Source: Dicaeum eximium (taxonomy: Eukaryota > Chordata > Aves > Passeriformes > Dicaeidae). Taken from it: a stretch of DNA of 64,000 nt. Positions 53,301 to 60,516 of this stretch are shown here, one piece after another; the first letter of the stretch is position 1; every line of letters begins with the position of its first letter. The position numbers and the translations under genes were made by a program. The DNA is taken from NCBI GenBank assembly GCA_013396995.1, contig VWZP01002599.1, positions 124,001 to 188,000 on the forward strand, given 5' to 3'. The notes below the pieces were generated by a model, which saw nothing but the letters and a program-made list of their open reading frames with translations, was not told the DNA's origin and searched no databases.

Positions 53301-53959
53301 CATGTATTATTCAAAAAAAAAAAAAAAAATAGAGATCCTTTCAGCCTGACTATCCTGTCAGCAAACCAGCAGAGAATTTTTCATTGATAAAAACAGAGAA
53401 TGGAAGAAAACAGACCAACCTTCACAATGTACGTCACACCAGGTCCCAGGATCTTCTCACTCGAGTGCAGCCATCCTCGAGAGGATTTATTGACAAAACT
53501 GCTAGTTTGATTCCAGTCTTCACTTCCCAGGTGCATTTCCTCTGACCGTGCCTTTTTCCCCATACTCATCTTGCTCACGTCCTGCTGAGAACACGAAGTG
53601 GCAGAGACAAGGTTACATGTGTTGTCTGAAGCCCCTGCTGCTGAACTAGAAGCACTCGAGCTTCCCTGCAATTTGGAGACAGCAAGCTCCTTTACTGCAG
53701 AGGAGAGGTTTTTGATACCCAAAAGGCTGCCCGTGCCAGAGAGTTTCAAGTGGGACACTTTATGGATGAGGGTACACAGGGTGGTGGGTCCATCTTCTTG
53801 ATCCTTGCGGAGAATCTCTGGTGAGGCCAGGTACGAAGGTGAAGCTGAAGTTGTAGCAACTGCTGAGACCTTGCTGTTCATGGGCAAATTGTGAATAAGA
53901 TCATCAACAGATGTCACAGAATCATTCCTGAAGCGGTTATACTTGGTACGTTGAAGCAT
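3048..53959 (-). CDS. SHC3: SHC3 adaptor protein, complete coding span (12 exons)
   Basis: SHC3 (N-Shc/Rai) is a cytoplasmic, mainly neuronal adaptor. Its PTB and SH2 domains bind activated receptor tyrosine kinases such as Trk and Ret. Its phosphorylated tyrosines then recruit Grb2, feeding Ras/MAPK and PI3K/Akt signalling. Twelve exons join in phase to 629 codons plus TGA. Visible domains: CH2 about 1-150 with the SHC3-specific start MLQRTKYNRFRNDSVTSVDD; PTB about 154-340; CH1 about 343-533; SH2 534 to about 625. The residues matching the four SHC1 PTB phosphotyrosine contacts are R192, S276, K294 and R300. The SH2 βB arginine is R557 in FLVRKS. Y-x-N sites are Y363/Y364 and Y450. The SHC3-type amino end separates it from SHC1, SHC2 and SHC4. 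The human protein as I recall it is about 594 residues, so this one is longer, mainly in CH2 and CH1. No frameshift or premature stop was seen. Confidence 0.96.
3177..6186 (-). other. SHC3 intron 11
   Basis: The 3010-bp intron has a GTAAGC donor and a T-rich AG acceptor. Within it, 5200-5940 is richer in GC and in open frames on both strands, the longest 156 codons, but no known protein or clear repeat was recognised. Confidence 0.85.
6187..6482 (-). CDS. SHC3: SHC3 coding exon 11: end of CH1 and most of SH2
   Basis: The 296-nt exon completes K489, reads PFEDALKN, crosses a variable Ser/Ala-rich linker, and enters the SH2 domain at W534 (WYQGEMSRKEAEQLL). The SH2 core includes GDFLVRKSTTNPGSYVLTGM with the phosphotyrosine-binding R557, then GQAKHLLLVDPEGT. 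The acceptor is CAAG|, less usual than CAG but fixed by phase and homology. The donor is ACT|GTAAGC, phase 0. Confidence 0.97.
6483..8566 (-). other. SHC3 intron 10
   Basis: The 2084-bp intron joins exons 10 and 11 and has a strong GTGAGT donor. I saw no repeat or other gene in it. Confidence 0.85.
8567..8752 (-). CDS. SHC3: SHC3 coding exon 10: CH1 with Y450VN and DLFDM
   Basis: The 186-nt exon enters with two bases (acceptor TTCCAG|). It reads SLDICSMSEEKPEIAPPAEL, then PIYVNTQ with Y450 in a Y-V-N Grb2-type context, and ends SSPGKDLFDM plus one A before |GTGAGT. Alanine and proline residues cluster before the tyrosine. DLFDM joins KPFEDAL in exon 11 to form the conserved adaptin-type segment of SHC proteins. 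Confidence 0.96.
8753..9627 (-). other. SHC3 intron 9
   Basis: The 875-bp intron has donor GTGAGT and acceptor TTTTTCCAG. It is unremarkable AT-rich sequence. Confidence 0.85.
9628..9724 (-). CDS. SHC3: SHC3 coding exon 9: CH1, GEQIYYQ segment
   Basis: The 97-nt exon reads SASGVGGEQIYYQSHHLGEK, then FSEEWHHRPVKQ plus one base of Gly (residues 395-427). It aligns with the human SHC3 stretch containing KEQTYYQ and DTFGEDW. The acceptor is TTCTAG|, chosen because only this AG enters in phase 0; an AG eight bases further in would break the frame. The donor is AAG|GTGAGT. This is the least conserved exon, as expected for CH1. Confidence 0.9.
9725..10709 (-). other. SHC3 intron 8
   Basis: The 985-bp intron has donor GTCAGT and acceptor ATTCTAG. 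Nothing else was recognised. Confidence 0.85.
10710..10863 (-). CDS. SHC3: SHC3 coding exon 8: CH1 with YYNN Grb2-type site
   Basis: The 154-nt exon has acceptor CTTATAG| and donor CAG|GTCAGT. It begins MQSFEDPWTEEDNEATEHPY and contains YYNN at Y363/Y364, followed by IPNKIPPPGG and a tail ending DTAQ. The tandem tyrosines match the conserved SHC CH1 site; in a Y-x-N context they are Grb2 SH2 ligands once phosphorylated. Human SHC3, as I recall it, has YYNS at this position. Confidence 0.97.
10864..11906 (-). other. SHC3 intron 7
   Basis: The 1043-bp intron has donor GTGAGT and acceptor CTTATAG. No repeat or gene was recognised. Confidence 0.85.
11907..12033 (-). CDS. SHC3: SHC3 coding exon 7: PTB C-terminal helix
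   Basis: The 127-nt exon completes Ala301 and reads CHILECCDGLAQDVISTIGQ, then AFELRFKQYL, then a divergent tail ending TFSDR (residues 301-343). F323 matches SHC1 p52 F198 of the C-terminal helix that closes the peptide groove. Acceptor is ATTTAG|, donor |GTGAGT, exit phase 2. Confidence 0.97.
12034..15602 (-). other. SHC3 intron 6
   Basis: The 3569-bp intron contains a short GCA-triplet run at about 13368-13386. A purine-rich, loosely repetitive stretch lies at 14738-14797. No other gene was recognised. Confidence 0.85.
13368..13386 (+). repeat. Short GCA triplet run
   Basis: An AGT AGC AGC-type run of about six triplets in intron 6, not in coding sequence. Confidence 0.7.
15603..15654 (-). 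CDS. SHC3: SHC3 coding exon 6: PTB strand with K294 and R300
   Basis: The 52-nt exon reads DTSDYIAYVAKDPVNRR plus the first base of an Ala codon, between TGACAG| and |GTAAGT. K294 and R300 correspond to SHC1 p52 K169 and R175, which hold the NPXpY phosphate. Exit phase 1 matches the two-base start of exon 7. Confidence 0.96.
15655..19813 (-). other. SHC3 intron 5
   Basis: The 4159-bp intron contains a minus-strand open frame of 137 codons at 18979-19392 with no recognisable domain, judged a chance ORF. I saw no clear mobile element. Confidence 0.85.
19814..19867 (-). CDS. SHC3: SHC3 coding exon 5: PTB IIANHHMQSISFASGGDP
   Basis: The 54-nt exon encodes exactly IIANHHMQSISFASGGDP (residues 266-283), among the most conserved SHC PTB segments. 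It is flanked by CCTACAG| and |GTAAGC. S276 corresponds to SHC1 p52 S151, which contacts phosphotyrosine. Both ends are phase 0. Confidence 0.97.
19868..22940 (-). other. SHC3 intron 4
   Basis: The 3073-bp intron contains the perfect inverted repeat at 21009-21031 and an adjoining 12-bp tandem duplication. The rest is unremarkable. Confidence 0.85.
21009..21031. repeat. Perfect 11-bp inverted repeat, 1-base centre
   Basis: TGTTCTGTTCT and AGAACAGAACA face each other around a single C. The half-sites TGTTCT and AGAACA are steroid-receptor hexamers, but in the everted order. A 12-bp direct duplication containing AGAACAGTACTC follows immediately. Confidence 0.9.
22941..23060 (-). CDS. SHC3: SHC3 coding exon 4: PTB core
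   Basis: The 120-nt, 40-codon exon is bounded by CACAG| and CAG|GTGAGT. It starts PPSKVLSSILGKSNLQFAGM and continues through a strand ending NPDTKQ (residues 226-265). SSILGxSNLxFAGM is a signature of the SHC PTB domain. Both junctions are phase 0. Confidence 0.97.
23231..23308 (+). repeat. Compound triplet microsatellite, ACT then AAT
   Basis: An imperfect run of CTA/ACT triplets at 23231-23262 is followed by an uninterrupted TAA run at 23265-23308, about 14 units. It is likely length-variable. Confidence 0.95.
23594..23648 (+). mobile_element. CR1: CR1 LINE, short 3' tail
   Basis: The segment contains GATGACCTCTTAAGGTGCAT and then TTCCAACCCCAACCATTCTA. These match the extreme 3' end of CR1, diverged, and are in the same orientation as the longer copy in intron 2. 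The upstream border is unclear. Confidence 0.75.
25715..25778 (-). CDS. SHC3: SHC3 coding exon 3: PTB helix and basic segment
   Basis: The 64-nt exon has acceptor CTTCAG| and donor AAG|GTATTT. The first G completes the split Arg. The rest reads EAISRVCEAMPGAKRAFKKRK, matching the PTB helix and the following basic loop of SHC proteins. Exit is phase 0, joining exon 4 in frame. The donor GTATTT is weaker than the consensus GTAAGT. Confidence 0.95.
26717..26790 (+). repeat. A/C-rich low-complexity tract
   Basis: The tract contains a C6 run, then four AACC units, then AAAACC-like units. Confidence 0.85.
26969..27012 (+). repeat. Two-copy tandem duplication, period 24
   Basis: TTATAATGGCTCAGGAAAAG at 26969-26988 recurs at 26993-27012 with one C-to-T change. 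Confidence 0.9.
27503..27534 (+). repeat. Two-copy tandem duplication, period 18
   Basis: CATCTTAGAAATAA is present at 27503-27516 and again at 27521-27534, identical, with a four-base spacer. Confidence 0.85.
28405..28442 (+). repeat. AAAC simple repeat
   Basis: A run of AAAC units with two AACC-type units at its start lies a few hundred bases before the CR1 copy. Confidence 0.9.
28855..29312 (+). mobile_element. CR1: CR1 LINE, 5'-truncated 3' fragment
   Basis: The sequence follows the CR1 3' portion typical of birds: GGATGGAGCACCTTTCCTAC near the start, then a GGCTGAGGGAACTAG-like segment. It continues through CCCTGGACGGGTTCAGGGC and ends CCATTCTATGATTCTGTGA, the short terminal repeat of CR1. 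Only the untranslated 3' end remains, as in most CR1 copies. It lies antisense to SHC3 within intron 2. Confidence 0.92.
30880..30901 (+). repeat. Perfect 11-bp tandem duplication
   Basis: AAGATGCCACG occurs twice head to tail. Confidence 0.9.
37937..38007 (-). CDS. SHC3: SHC3 coding exon 2: PTB β-strand and R192
   Basis: This 71-nt exon lies in a 27-kb stretch without other coding signal. It is bounded by TTACAG| and |GTAAGA on the minus strand. It reads YLGCIEVLRSMRSLDF, near-identical to the SHC PTB family, then STRMQVA plus a split Arg. R192 in SMR corresponds to SHC1 p52 R67, a phosphotyrosine contact. Entry is phase 0 and exit phase 2; the Arg is completed by the first G of exon 3. Family members I recall have TRTQ(I/V)TR at the end, so Met and Ala here are unusual. 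Confidence 0.95.
39497..39552 (+). repeat. A/T-only tract
   Basis: A run of almost pure A and T with TAAAAAATAATAAA-like units and an A10 stretch. Confidence 0.85.
41518..41567 (+). repeat. Purine-only A/G tract
   Basis: Fifty bases are almost entirely A and G (one T), with AAAG and GAGA units. It is a low-complexity polypurine tract. Confidence 0.9.
43136..43196 (+). repeat. A-rich tract
   Basis: The tract is A-runs with ATTTAAAAAATATTTTTAAA in the middle, low complexity. Confidence 0.8.
43700..43807 (+). repeat. Degenerate T/G-rich minisatellite, about 22-25 bp units
   Basis: About four imperfect units built on TTTTGTGGGGTTTGCTTCTT follow each other. The stretch creates spurious hydrophobic open frames on the plus strand. 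Confidence 0.7.
47080..47110 (+). repeat. 16-bp tandem duplication
   Basis: AAAATATGGCCCCTAC is directly repeated, with the last base of the second copy changed. Confidence 0.9.
49520..49628 (+). repeat. T/G-rich tract followed by T-run and A-rich tract
   Basis: GGTTTT-type units run into a long T stretch near 49560-49574. An A/G-rich stretch follows from 49602, so the two could pair in part as a hairpin. Confidence 0.85.
51148..51164 (+). repeat. A17 homopolymer
   Basis: An uninterrupted run of 17 A in intron 1 with no associated element recognised. Confidence 0.95.
53313..53329 (+). repeat. A17 homopolymer
   Basis: An uninterrupted run of 17 A lies in intron 1, about 90 bases inside the exon 1 donor. 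On the sense strand it is T17. Confidence 0.95.
53420..53959 (-). CDS. SHC3: SHC3 coding exon 1: CH2 region and start of PTB (residues 1-180)
   Basis: The exon encodes residues 1-180 and ends in phase 0 at AAG|GTTGGT. The start is the ATG at 53959-53957; its product opens MLQRTKYNRFRNDSVTSVDD, matching the known SHC3 amino end. An in-frame TAG lies six bases upstream, so the frame cannot begin earlier within this exon. CH2 holds the conserved block LIHKVSHLKLSG (64-75) and a Ser/Ala-rich stretch at about 100-109. Residues 154-180 (SFVNKSSRGWLH, then GPGVTYIVK) start the PTB and resemble SHC1 here more than human SHC3 as I recall it. Internal Mets at 131 and 133 could start a p52-like form. 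The ATG context is moderate (G at -3, C at +4). Confidence 0.96.
53561..53569 (-). promoter_or_regulatory. SHC3: Internal start codons M131/M133 for a p52-like SHC3 isoform
   Basis: Two in-frame ATGs lie at codons 131 (53569-53567) and 133 (53563-53561). The second has A at -3 and G at +4, a better context than the first ATG. Mammalian SHC3 makes p64 and p52 forms from alternative starts. The position just before the PTB fits the p52 start and would give about 497-499 residues. The isoform itself is inferred. Confidence 0.5.
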
Positions 53960-53965
53960 GCCCTT

Positions 53966-53983
53966 CTATCTGCTTTCCTGCAT
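53966..53983 (-). promoter_or_regulatory. SHC3: Five-codon upstream ORF before the SHC3 start
   Basis: ATG at 53983-53981 opens five codons (M-Q-E-S-R) closed by TAG at 53968-53966, six bases before the main ATG. It is in frame with SHC3, so the TAG blocks any amino-terminal extension. If transcribed as 5' UTR, it could lower initiation at the first SHC3 ATG. That role is inferred. Confidence 0.55.
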
Positions 53984-55049
53984 ATGTTCTGGCAAATCTG
54001 ATGCCAATGCAGGAGGTGCCTGTACTAACATAGCAAGCAATTCATAACCACACGGAGGGTTAACAAGGGTTTAGAGTAAAAAAGAAAAGAGTATAAGGAA
54101 AAATTTAAAAATATTTTTTTTTAAGAAATTTCTTTTGGTTCCCTGTTAAGGTTGCGTGAAGTAACAGTTTTCTGTGACTGAGATCCCAGTCCTGCTTAGA
54201 GCTGCCAACTTGCTCACAGCAAAAGCATGACTCACACAAATGAGAAGGACCCTTTTCAACAAAAGGCTGTGAACACTGCAAATCACTTCCTGTAGCCAAA
54301 AAAAAAGGAGAGAGAAGGAAAAAAAAAAACCACATCCACCCACTTACAGCACACTAGCACCAATCAATTCTCAAATTCCCTTTTCCTATCTTCTCAAACA
54401 GATACTTCCTCCCAACCTTTAATTCCTATCCCCTCCCACCACCCTTTTAGTACCAAAGGCAATTACCTTTAAAACTGAATTAATAGCCTTTATGAAACAC
54501 CACACTTTATTCATCTGTTAAAATGTTCTTCCACCTTACATATTTGTGAATCTACAAAGAAATCACAATTAGATAGCAAATACCTGGATAATATTTGCAT
54601 ACATATAATCCCCCTCTCCTGCTCCTGCAGCAGAACACAGACACCTTAAAGGTTTTCAGAACAGATGAACAGAACTAAAGAATATATACATTTTTTCCAC
54701 AAAAGCAGCCTAACAGTGCCTTTTTGTCAATGCTGTCCCTCACAGAAAATGTTATATTCAAATTTTGATAGAGAAAGAAATCCTTCTTCCCTGTTAGTTC
54801 ACAAGAACATTCTATTTTAATTCAGGAATTACATAAGTACCTATGTGTGAGGAAAAGTATTTTTCTGATGTCCAACAACAGGCTTAATAGGCGTTTTTTT
54901 CTTTCATAACTGATATTCACTCCGAAGAAAGATATGAAGAGGATCTTCAATTCACTGGAATGTTTGGTTCAATTCTGAAAAACTGAAAAAACCCTGAAAG
55001 AATATTTAAAAGTCCAGGTAGCAGCAAACTGACATCCTGCAGTGGAAAA

Positions 55050-55050
55050 N
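55050..55050. other. Ambiguous base N
   Basis: A single undetermined base near a 25-A run suggests a local sequencing or assembly uncertainty. Confidence 0.99.
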
Positions 55051-55076
55051 GAGGCAACAAACACACACCCCGAAGG

Positions 55077-55101
55077 AAAAAAAAAAAAAAAAAAAAAAAA
55101 A
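55077..55101 (+). repeat. A25 homopolymer next to an ambiguous base
   Basis: Twenty-five A in a row lie 27 bases after the N at 55050. It may be a retroposed tail or a difficult sequencing site; no element body was recognised before it. Confidence 0.9.
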
Positions 55102-55739
55102 GAGCCTTTATTAAGCATAAATGTCAGTCACAAACACCCGATCTGGAGAAGTAGCAAAACATGCAGAAAACAGGTATTTTATTTCTCCTGAAATTTCTTT
55201 AGAAGTCCAAATATGTACAGTATTGTGATACACAATGCCCATCACAAGCCATATAGCTTTTTTCCTATAACTCAATCTGCTTTGCAAAACATTTTTTGGA
55301 TGTAGGACAACACACTGCATTATAAGCAAATTCAGATCAGAGAAGTTGCATCGTGCAAAGTAATTTTTAAAATAAACTACTAACTGCAGCACAACTTAAA
55401 GGAAAAAAGCCCATGGAATTCCTTCCTTCTCCCACGATTAAAGGCTGCAGTACAGAAACTGCAAACACAGTGGAACAACCAGCTTAAATACAGGTATTTA
55501 ATTAGTATATTCATGACATACTGAATTAAGTCAGCACCTCTTATCCCAGCAGTGATGAATGGCAATGTCCTAGTCAATGTAAAGCAGTTTTCTACTGATC
55601 TGCAGAAGAGCCTTTCATCACCACGCTGCAAACCTGCTACAGCATCCTCACAGCATTCATTCCTCTCGTCATCCTCCTAGCACAGCAACAGCAAATATAC
55701 ACACCACAGCCTATTTTTACGTGTCTCTACTGCCCAGAA

Positions 55740-56180
55740 AACCCTACTGCTCCCGAACGGCTCTCTTCATTAGAAGCGGCCAGCAGGACTGCAAAATGTG
55801 AATGAGATGCTGTGCGTGTGAATGAAAGGGCTGGCTAGCATCCCCACATTTCTGTGAATGAAGCGAGGCCTCGCAGCCTCTGCCAGGCAATCCCTTGGGT
55901 GCTCACCAGCCCAGCCAATACCAGCCCGCTTTGATGACTCATTCAGCAAAGCCTTGCTAAATAGTGGAAGATCCCATTTCCAGCACAGGCGGCACCTTTT
56001 TTGCTGCAGCACCAGAAAATGAAGCCGGCGTGCCAGCAGACAGGAGAGGGTCGCGAAGCCCCTGCGGAAGGCGGGATGCTGCCAGAGAAATGCCTGGGGT
56101 GTCCGCAGGAGCAGCAGGTGAGGAAAACAGCGGAGTGAGATCTGTGTTTCTCCCCGACTGCGTTCATTCAGCCAATTCAT
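55740..56180 (-). promoter_or_regulatory. CpG-enriched patch, candidate SHC3 promoter or 5' exon
   Basis: This is the most CpG-dense stretch of the window, with roughly ten CpG in 56021-56165 against a CpG-poor background. It is about 2 kb above the SHC3 ATG. It contains a sense-strand donor-like GCTG|GTGAGC with the exon side ending at 55907, and long but unrecognised open frames on both strands. A promoter with a non-coding first exon is a reasonable reading but is not shown. Confidence 0.4.
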
Positions 56181-56288
56181 TTACATCCAGGATAGGAACA
56201 TGAATGTGCACATTTCGTTTGATATTCGATTGCTCTCTGTGCACCCGCAGATTCACAGATTTTACAGGTTTATCTTCAGAGACCTCTG

Positions 56289-56411
56289 ACAAAAACAAAA
56301 CAAAACAAACAAACAAAAAACCCCACAACAAACAAACAAAAAAACCACCCCAAACAAAAACCCCACCCAGCCAACAAGCACCCCCATAAAAATAACCACA
56401 AAAACAAACCC
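56289..56411 (+). repeat. A/C-rich tract of AAAC and CCCCA units
   Basis: About 120 bases lack G almost entirely and mix AAAC, AAAAC and ACCCC units. The minus strand is correspondingly T/G-rich. It lies just upstream (in SHC3 sense) of the CpG-enriched patch. Confidence 0.9.
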
Positions 56412-58993
56412 AATTCTCTCCTTGAAAAAAAAATCTGCATATACTTATTTCTCCCTTATTTACCCTGTTATCTAGTTAGTAGATATTTAAAGGCAGTATG
56501 ATCATCACTCCAGGGAGTGGTAGGCAAAGGGAAAGCTAGAGGATGAAAGCTTCCCAGAGCACCAGCAAAAGGTCTAATTTTTGCAACTTCCACTGGACAG
56601 ATAAATGCTTCCAAGGCATCCATTGGATGCAGAGGTCTCCTGCAAATCCAACATTAGACACTGCAGAGGAGTAGAAGCCACTGAATTACCCAGTGCTTGA
56701 AATCCAGTGCTATTTCAGTGTCTGATTGGGAAACTGTCTCCCCTACAAATCCAGTCCTAAGGTAGGAGACCTGAACATTCAAAACCTTGCCTTTACAGTT
56801 CCGGGGACTAGAAACAGCACATAATTTTGCCCTGCAGGCAGCAGGTTCAAATTCAACTCCAGAAACAATGAATGAAATTAGAAGACTGTGTAATAGGCAG
56901 AAACTGCAATTTAAATTAGGATCCAGCTCATTCTAGCTATTGCCAGAACATTTATAATGTCGTCTGCATTTCCAGCACTGTGTCTGGAGTTTGCACACTG
57001 ACTTTACCATGCCTGCCCTAAACAAGCTTGTTGCTGCTATCATCTTGCAAGACAGCAAGACATTCAGAGCACTATTTCTTTCTTACTTCTATTCGTAACC
57101 TATGCTAAGTCAGCACGTTGAATTTCAACCAAGTTGAAAATGAGCCTTTTTTTTAATCTTTTTTTTTTTCTTGTGGCCTGTGAGCCAGACACTACAACAT
57201 GATTAATAAATGGCCATGGAACAATTACTTCTTTGTCGACCCAGTAATAAAATGGCAGGTGGAAATTCAATGTCAGTAAGTGAAAAATAATATATAATCC
57301 TAGAAATACATACACAGTGAGGGGGTGTACACTGCCTCTAACAAAATACAGCATTTCTTACAAACTACTGGTAATTTTGGCATCTTAGACCATTCTTCTT
57401 TTTTTCTGTTTTTTTTTTTCAGCTTTGTTTTCTCATGGATACTCTTCTCACCCTAATTCAGTTCTGGTTTCATGTTACTGTTCCTCCTTTTCTTCCTCCA
57501 AGCAGCTCTTAGGGGCTTATTCTTAGCTACCACCTTTTTCTTTCTGTATCTAAACTACCTCTGCAGTCTGTATTTCAGAAGCCACTAATTTTTATTAGCC
57601 ACAAAGGGTATGAAAAGAAATCATGCTGGGGGCATGATTAAAGGGAGAAGCTACATTTTGCTGAGGTTTAAATGGTTTTAAATTGCTGCAAATGTAGGAG
57701 ATATTGCCAAAACACAAGCCAAACCAAATAGGATATGACCACCATAAAGAGGAAACACAGGGAATACAATCACTGTGTTCCCCAATCTATAGTCAGAAAC
57801 TCTCCATAATGCAAAAAAGGTGACTATCAGTGATCATATTAAGAGAAATATTAATCATATAATCAGAGTCAGCAATACCTCATTTCAGTAACACACTGTG
57901 GTCAAGTATGTACTCTATACAACAAATAAGTGCTAGAAACGGTTGAAATACTGCTGAAATATTTGCATTTTCAGAGTTGTTGCCTGGTAGCAGTAAAATT
58001 GTTTGCAGACTAAACTGAATTTAAGACAAATGAGAAAGATCTGAACTTTGGACCAAAAAAACCCTCCAAACTGAATTTGGGTTAGCTAAGTCATAAGAAA
58101 CACTGAATATGTGAGACACACATAAATACAGATGTTGCTAAGAGTTTTAATACTACACAAAATGTAGCCATAGCGCATCAGAGTTAACATTCCTCCTTAT
58201 GACAACTCCTAAACAATTACTGTTAGAGTGATGTGACATTAAGCTATCAGCAAATAGGATGCTATTCCTCACATTGTAATATGATGGACACAAGTGTTAA
58301 TGATTTGCTTTAGTAAATGTTCTTGCTGAATGTTCAATATTAACAAATGGTCAATTCCTCAAATAAAAAGATAGCATTTCTATAATACAAAGATTTCTAA
58401 TATCCTGTGGGGACATTTCTTCTTTTGATAATTAAGGAGGAAAAATATCAGCATTCTTTGCACAACATGAGATAGATATATATCAGAAATCTCTTACCCA
58501 TGTATTTATTAATCAGCCTAATCCACTTTTCTTTATGTGAGAAAACCTCAGATGATGTAGTTAGCAGAAAAGCAAGATAACATCAGAATAAGCTAAAGGA
58601 CATTATGATCTAACCTTCTTAAGAAGTATGTCGCTATTTTAATTTAAAAAAATTATAAACAGTTCTATATATTGTTTGTACATGCTTAACATATCATATT
58701 CTGTATTCCTCTGTTTCTCTGATCTACCAGCACACAGAGCTCAGTTACATTCTACTGTGAATTCAAGGGGGGGTTCATCCCATAGCTGCAAGAATGATTG
58801 AAAGGCATTGCACTGCCTGTCAGTGCCAGGACTATATACTTCTACTTCAAAACATTTTCAGGAATCAAAGCATAGACTGGGATCACATCACTTAGGTTGT
58901 TTTTTTTTTTCCCTAATGGGTGTTTGAGTTCAACCTCAGCTTACTGTCCGATGCAAAAAAACCTGAAGGCATGGAGGTAAAGGGTACCTGCAG

Positions 58994-59063
58994 CAGAAAA
59001 ACCAACCAACCAACCAAACCAAAATCAAAGAACATGCCCTTCCCCCCAAAAAACCAACCTGAA
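58994..59063 (+). repeat. AACC repeat and A/C-rich tract
   Basis: Four AACC units are followed by AAACC, then a C6-A6 stretch; low complexity. Confidence 0.85.
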
Positions 59064-59182
59064 ACCAAAACTATTCTAACAAATTCCAGTTAATTTATTA
59101 AAAACAAAAAAAAAGTGCTATAAATTGCCCCCATCTCCCTTTTATCCTCACCCCTTTTCCTTCACTGGATCAGAGTTTTGCT

Positions 59183-59196
59183 GTTTCCGTGGCAAC
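59183..59196. promoter_or_regulatory. RFX X-box-like palindrome
   Basis: GTTTCCGTGGCAAC matches the palindromic RFX consensus GTTRCCATGGYAAC at 12 of 14 positions. It lies about 5.2 kb upstream of the SHC3 ATG. Function is not shown. Confidence 0.35.
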
Positions 59197-59889
59197 ATTA
59201 TTGCTAAGAGTGGGCTGCACCAGGAAATGGGAGCATTATCTGTGGTTTTGCAAATTATTTCTCTGGAAAACCGTACTATTTAAAGTATTACTATTCAAGA
59301 TCAGTGATTATTAATCATTAATTATCAACTTCCAACTTAAATTACATCAGTGAAGTATAAAATTAAGGTCTCAAATATGCCTACAAATTTTTGTGCAGAT
59401 GCTTATATTTTGAACCGGAAGCTGACTCAAAACAATGTTCAGGAGGCTGTTTTTTCCGTTAGTTGGAAATACTGAAACAATTTTGTCTTAAGACATGTTC
59501 ACTCATTGAAACATGGCATGAAATATTTGGAACAAAATGAAACTTGTAATTCCTTCTGCTCCATTAGTAGTTCCTGGAGCCTGCTGTTAAAAGTCAACAC
59601 ACCACAGAAGTTCACAGAAAAGATGGATCTGAGATAAAACCCAAATCTGAACATGACACTGAGCTTTTGTGAGGAACAATCAGACAGTGAAGTGCACTAA
59701 AATCTACAAACCAATGCTAAATCAACTCTTACAAAGCCCCCAATTTTAATTATTTCTTTCTTTCAGCCAGACACTGAAATTAGGTAATTAGCAGCAGTGT
59801 AACAGAACTGTACATCCTAAAAACCAGACAATCCAAAGCTCTGCCATGTCTGTTTGGCTGCCTGCTCCCACTGCAGACCTATGTATATA

Positions 59890-59933
59890 ACAGGTCTTTT
59901 CCAACCTAAATGATCCTGTGTTTCTACGATTTT
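59890..59933 (+). mobile_element. CR1: CR1 LINE, short 3' tail
   Basis: CAGGTCTTTTCCAACCTAAA is followed by TGATCCTGTGTTTCTACGA. This is a diverged CR1 3' end with the tandem terminal octamer-like units. No body of the element can be traced upstream with confidence. Confidence 0.7.
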
Positions 59934-60515
59934 TCCTCTTTCTCCACGTCCCAAGCTTCCACCCTTTGCACCAGGAGTCACACTCTAGCTGGAGCCCCAC
60001 CCTAGAGAGGGACTCTGCCCTAAGAAATACCTCCCAGTCACATTTTCTCTTCTGTCCACAAACTGTGGCATGGTGTGCAAAATGTACTGCATTGCGAATA
60101 ATGTGTAATGAGAGGCCCGTAACATGGTTCCATGATTCATTCATACTGACGGACAAGATGCTTCTTCTGGACATATATGCATTAATGTCCATGTGTCTCC
60201 AAGTGTTTCTATTTTAAACAATCAGAAAAACCTGTGTTTTGGAGGAGAAAGCAAATAGCAACCTAGTTCACTGACAAATTATACAACAACTTTTTTTGCT
60301 GTCTTCTTCAGATTGAAAGCCAGTGATTTACTTATTTGTTAACCTAGCACCTTTTTTAATTCCCAGTCATTAAATGCATTTAATAATTCAATAGTTTTCT
60401 TTTCTACATTGTAATAAGGTGTCTGTTTTTTAGTTTTGACAATTTTTTGAGTATTTTATTTGTATTTTGTTCATATCTTATTTTCCTAGGAGTGGTTTGC
60501 AAAGCTGATTTTAAA

Positions 60516-60516
60516 N
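60516..60516. other. Ambiguous base N
   Basis: A single undetermined base in AT-rich non-coding sequence. Confidence 0.99.

Larger units (their letters stand above)
38008..53419 (-). other. SHC3 intron 1
   Basis: The 15,412-bp intron is the longest. It contains A/T-, G/A- and T/G-rich tracts near 39.5, 41.5, 43.2, 43.7 and 49.5 kb, A-runs at 51148-51164 and 53313-53329, and a 16-bp tandem duplication at 47080-47110. I found no other exon. A long first intron often carries enhancers, but none can be named from the sequence alone. Confidence 0.85.
53960..55739 (-). other. SHC3 5' UTR and upstream flank
   Basis: No coding sequence is seen. The bases just above the ATG are presumably 5' UTR, with the short uORF. 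A possible splice acceptor (CTATGTTAG or TACAG in sense) lies about 55-65 bases above the ATG, which would allow an upstream non-coding exon. A-rich runs occur at 54109-54121, 54299-54329 and 55077-55101. Confidence 0.5.

Noticed and set aside
55770..56180. 136-codon minus-strand open frame in the CpG-rich patch
   Set aside because: It reads as a Cys/Leu/Arg-rich translation of GC-rich DNA with no known family; more likely promoter or 5' UTR sequence.
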